This document shows positions 5,854 to 7,630 of a DNA stretch of 7,630 nucleotides, one piece after another. The stretch is from contig CAZOXM010000155.1 in the NCBI GenBank assembly GCA_964583825.1, positions 1 through 7,630 on the forward strand, read 5' to 3'. The stretch comes from GCA-1730015 sp964583825 (lineage in GTDB: Bacteria; Pseudomonadota; Gammaproteobacteria; Granulosicoccales; Granulosicoccaceae). The notes beneath the pieces are model-generated. The model did no database searches. It saw nothing but the letters and a program-made list of their open reading frames with translations, and was not told the origin of the DNA. Made by a program: the position numbers and the translations under genes. Positions within the stretch are counted from its first letter, which is position 1. The number at the start of each line of letters is the position of its first letter.

Positions 5854-5907
5854 CCCGGACTACCCGGACAGGCGCATCTGCAAATTGTTACCCGGGACGT
5901 GATGCGC
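5854..5907. repeat. CCCGGAC direct repeats and a GCGCATC dyad between the divergent polyamine genes
   Basis: CCCGGAC occurs at 5854-5860 and 5863-5869 (9-bp period), and a related ACCCGGGAC at 5890-5898. An overlapping inverted repeat has perfect 7-bp arms, GCGCATC (5872-5878) and GATGCGC (5901-5907). These lie upstream of both divergent promoters and may bind a regulator; none is identifiable in the window. Confidence 0.3.
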
Positions 5908-5930
5908 TAGTCTGCCAACAGTGCGATCGT

Positions 5931-5960
5931 GTCTTACACCTTAATCCACGGTCTTATACC
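5931..5960 (+). promoter_or_regulatory. Tandem GTCTTAyACC repeats at the likely ligase promoter
   Basis: GTCTTACACC (5931-5940) and GTCTTATACC (5951-5960) match at 9 of 10 bases with a 20-bp period. The second copy contains TTATAC/TATACC, which could serve as a -10 with transcription starting near 5967, about 30 nt before the ligase start codon. The matching -35 is poor, so an activator bound to the repeats, or a repressor over the promoter, is plausible. Confidence 0.4.
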
Positions 5961-5998
5961 GATACGCCTGTTTCCCTGCTTTGTTACCTGGTGCTTTC

Positions 5999-7330
5999 AT
6001 GTCTCCACAGCGCAGTCATCCCCGATCAGAACAGGCGATCTTCGCCGCTTTGTCTGATTTAAACGGCATTTGGCGCGGCAAGCGATTACCCGTGACGCAA
6101 AGCGATAAGATAGTTAGCGATGGTCTGCGCATGCCGTTGTCCGTTTGCGTGGTCGATGTCTGGGGGGAGGATATTGACGGCAGCGAACTTGTACTGGCCT
6201 CGGGTGATGCCGACGGCGTGTGTGTACCCACGGGGCGGGCACCAGTCACCATGGACTACTTGTCTCCGGCGGGTGCGCTGATGCCGGTGTGGATGCATCG
6301 GGAAGACGGAACGCCGTTCGGTGCGGACCCGCGTCAGGTGCTGGCCGCAGTGCAGGCTGAGTTAACAGCGCTCGGGATGACTGCCGTTGTGGGGATTGAG
6401 CTTGAATTTTATCTTTATTGCGCCGGTGGCGAGCTTGCACCGCCGCTTCCACCCGGGCATGCAAAAGGGGATAAAACCATCTCCGATGAAATTTTATCGC
6501 TCAATGAACTGGAGCGGTTCGAAGCACTGATCGCAGATATCTATCATGCCGCGGCAGCGGCGGATATCGCAGCGGACGGCGCTACCTCGGAGGCCGGGCC
6601 CGGGCAATTCGAAGTCAATTTCAGGCACATCGCCGATCCTTTAAAAGCTGCCGATGATGTGATGATATTCAAACAACTAGTGCGCGGCTTTGCAAGGCGT
6701 CACGGCCTTGGTGCGAGTTTTATGGCCAAACCCTACGGTACTCGCTCCGGCAGCGGTTTGCATGTTCATTTTTCAATCATTGACCGGGATGGCGGCAATC
6801 TTTTTGACGATGGCAGCGATCAGGGTTCCAGCCTGCTGCACCACGCTGTCGCAGGGCTGCTTTCGTCCATGCAGGAGAATACGCTGATCTGGGCACCTCA
6901 CGCGAATTCGTATCGTCGCCTGCTGCCTGGCGCGCATGCCCCCGCAGCGGTGAGCTGGGGTTATGAAAACAGAACCAGCGCATTGCGCATACCGGGTGGA
7001 GATACTCGCGCACGTCGAATCGAGCACCGTGTCGCCGGCGCTGACGCCAACCCGTATCTGTTGCTCAGTGCCATACTGGGCGGTGCACTGAATGGCATTG
7101 AAACGAACGCGCATCCACCGGCACCGGTGACCGGTAATGCCTATGAGCAGTCGTTGCCTCAGCTGGCAGGGGATTGGGGCACTGCGGTATCCGCGTTTGA
7201 AGATGGCGTATCAGCGGCCTTTAACAGTGAGTTGCGACGTGCGATGGTACAGACGAAACGACAGGAAATAATGCGGTTCAGACGTGAGGTTAGTGCTTTT
7301 GAGTATCAGAGTTATCTCGATGTGGTGTAG
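5999..7330 (+). CDS. Glutamine-synthetase-family gamma-glutamylpolyamine synthetase (PuuA/GlnA3-like)
   Basis: A 443-residue member of the GS fold. It should use ATP to join glutamate to an amine, most likely putrescine or another polyamine, in the cytoplasm. Motifs in order: N-terminal DLNGIWRGKRLP (20-31), typical of the PuuA branch; metal ligands in GIELEFYL (E134, E136); SEAGPGQFEVN (E198, E205); GSGLHVHFS (H255); SYRRLLPGAHAP (304-314); ENRTSALRIP (323-332, R325 and R330); and RIEHRVAGADANPYLLLSAIL (from 340; E342, R344). The ENRTSALRIP and EHRVAGADANPYL wording, and absence of an obvious adenylylation-tyrosine segment, separate it from housekeeping GlnA. I chose ATG 5999 over the in-frame TTG at 5981 because ATG is far commoner; neither has a strong ribosome site. 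The divergent acetylpolyamine amidohydrolase would supply its free-amine substrate. Ethanolamine or another monoamine are alternatives. Confidence 0.88.
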   Translation: MSPQRSHPRSEQAIFAALSDLNGIWRGKRLPVTQSDKIVSDGLRMPLSVCVVDVWGEDIDGSELVLASGDADGVCVPTGRAPVTMDYLSPAGALMPVWMHREDGTPFGADPRQVLAAVQAELTALGMTAVVGIELEFYLYCAGGELAPPLPPGHAKGDKTISDEILSLNELERFEALIADIYHAAAAADIAADGATSEAGPGQFEVNFRHIADPLKAADDVMIFKQLVRGFARRHGLGASFMAKPYGTRSGSGLHVHFSIIDRDGGNLFDDGSDQGSSLLHHAVAGLLSSMQENTLIWAPHANSYRRLLPGAHAPAAVSWGYENRTSALRIPGGDTRARRIEHRVAGADANPYLLLSAILGGALNGIETNAHPPAPVTGNAYEQSLPQLAGDWGTAVSAFEDGVSAAFNSELRRAMVQTKRQEIMRFRREVSAFEYQSYLDVV

Positions 7331-7379
7331 TGACGCTATAGCCAGTGGATCGCTTGATAAATAAGGTAACACGGATCGA

Positions 7380-7495
7380 AGCTACAGCCGCCATTGCTGC
7401 GTTGGCCCTTTATTATTATCTTCGGCTCGACGTATGACCCCTTGTTGAACAAAAAAGGGCCTGCGTTTTTCCGCCTTGCACTGACGACTGTAGCT
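7380..7495. repeat. Nested inverted repeats in the non-coding stretch after the ligase gene
   Basis: Perfect 8-bp arms AGCTACAG (7380-7387) and CTGTAGCT (7488-7495) enclose a second perfect 8-bp pair, GGCCCTTT (7404-7411) and AAAGGGCC (7454-7461). The latter is followed by TGCG and TTTTT (7466-7470), so it might act as a poor plus-strand terminator with a 42-nt loop. The whole stretch 7331-7630 has no complete gene; an 8-bp palindrome GCTATAGC lies at 7335-7342 just past the ligase stop codon. Confidence 0.35.
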
Positions 7496-7551
7496 GTGAA
7501 AAGTAACTGATCTGTTTAGCGAGATATCCTCTGGGTGACCCTGTAATGGGG

Positions 7552-7629
7552 CTAATTCGCTGCAGTGTGCTTTTCCGCTTCGCTTATCTGCACCATGTGT
7601 AGCACATCATTCTGGCTCAGTGTTTTGTA
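7552..7629 (-). CDS. Possible C-terminus of a minus-strand gene entering from beyond the window
   Basis: On the minus strand one frame is open from the window edge to a TAG at 7554-7552, about 25 codons. The last residues would read LSQNDVLHMVQISEAEKHTAAN, with a balanced, soluble-protein-like composition. An opposing frame over the same bases is also open but Cys-rich and less protein-like. An open run this short is expected often by chance, so this is only a pointer for whoever has the flanking sequence. Confidence 0.25.
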   Translation of the reverse strand, partial: YKTLSQNDVLHMVQISEAEKHTAAN

Positions 7630-7630
7630 T

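Noticed and set aside
5981..5998. Upstream TTG start adding six residues to the ligase
   Set aside because: Rare start codon without a ribosome site; ATG at 5999 is preferred, though the evidence is not decisive.
5999..7330. Housekeeping glutamine synthetase (glnA)
   Set aside because: Motif wording (ENRTSALRIP, EHRVAGADANPYL) and the N-terminal DLNGIWRGKR segment fit the PuuA/GlnA3 branch; no adenylylation site is visible and the neighbour is a polyamine enzyme.

Overview
The window looks like chromosome of a free-living, probably gammaproteobacterial, organism. The RtcB tail is close to the enterobacterial type, the gene set (RtcB, a Crp/Fnr regulator, acetylpolyamine amidohydrolase, a PuuA-like ligase) is common in marine and soil Proteobacteria, and base composition is moderately GC-rich by eye. 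No mobile element, tRNA, rRNA or CRISPR array was seen. The taxonomic guess is inference.

Layout. (1) 2-418, +: 3' end of rtcB (RNA ligase), closed by a strong intrinsic terminator at 421-451. (2) 487-1119, -: a Crp/Fnr-family regulator, divergent from a small two-helix membrane protein of the DUF2892/YgaP-C-terminal type (1323-1526, +). The region between them carries four CGTGA-type half-sites arranged as two dyads, plausible operators of the regulator. (3) 1527-1815: non-coding, with a nested perfect inverted repeat (1578-1631) and smaller palindromes. (4) 4525-1816, -: two overlapping genes, a cytoplasmic metallophosphoesterase with the full purple-acid-phosphatase motif set, then a flavoprotein disulfide reductase of the Lpd/MerA superfamily that lacks the usual catalytic His. 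(5) 5748-4714, -: acetylpolyamine amidohydrolase (histone-deacetylase fold), divergent from (6) 5999-7330, +: a glutamine-synthetase-family gamma-glutamylpolyamine synthetase. The 250 bp between them holds a good sigma70-type promoter for the deacetylase and several dyads and direct repeats. (7) 7331-7630: no complete gene; nested inverted repeats and possibly the last codons of a minus-strand gene running out of the window.

How they fit together. The deacetylase and GS-like ligase form a polyamine-use module: deacetylation frees the polyamine amine and the ligase glutamylates it for catabolism. The regulator/DUF2892 pair looks like a self-contained redox- or sulfur-stress unit (inference). 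The phosphoesterase/flavoprotein pair is the least explained part. Its overlap implies one transcript, and a redox link between a flavin reductase and a metal- and cysteine-containing phosphoesterase is a reasonable hypothesis. Nothing in the window amounts to a clear new defence or mobile system.
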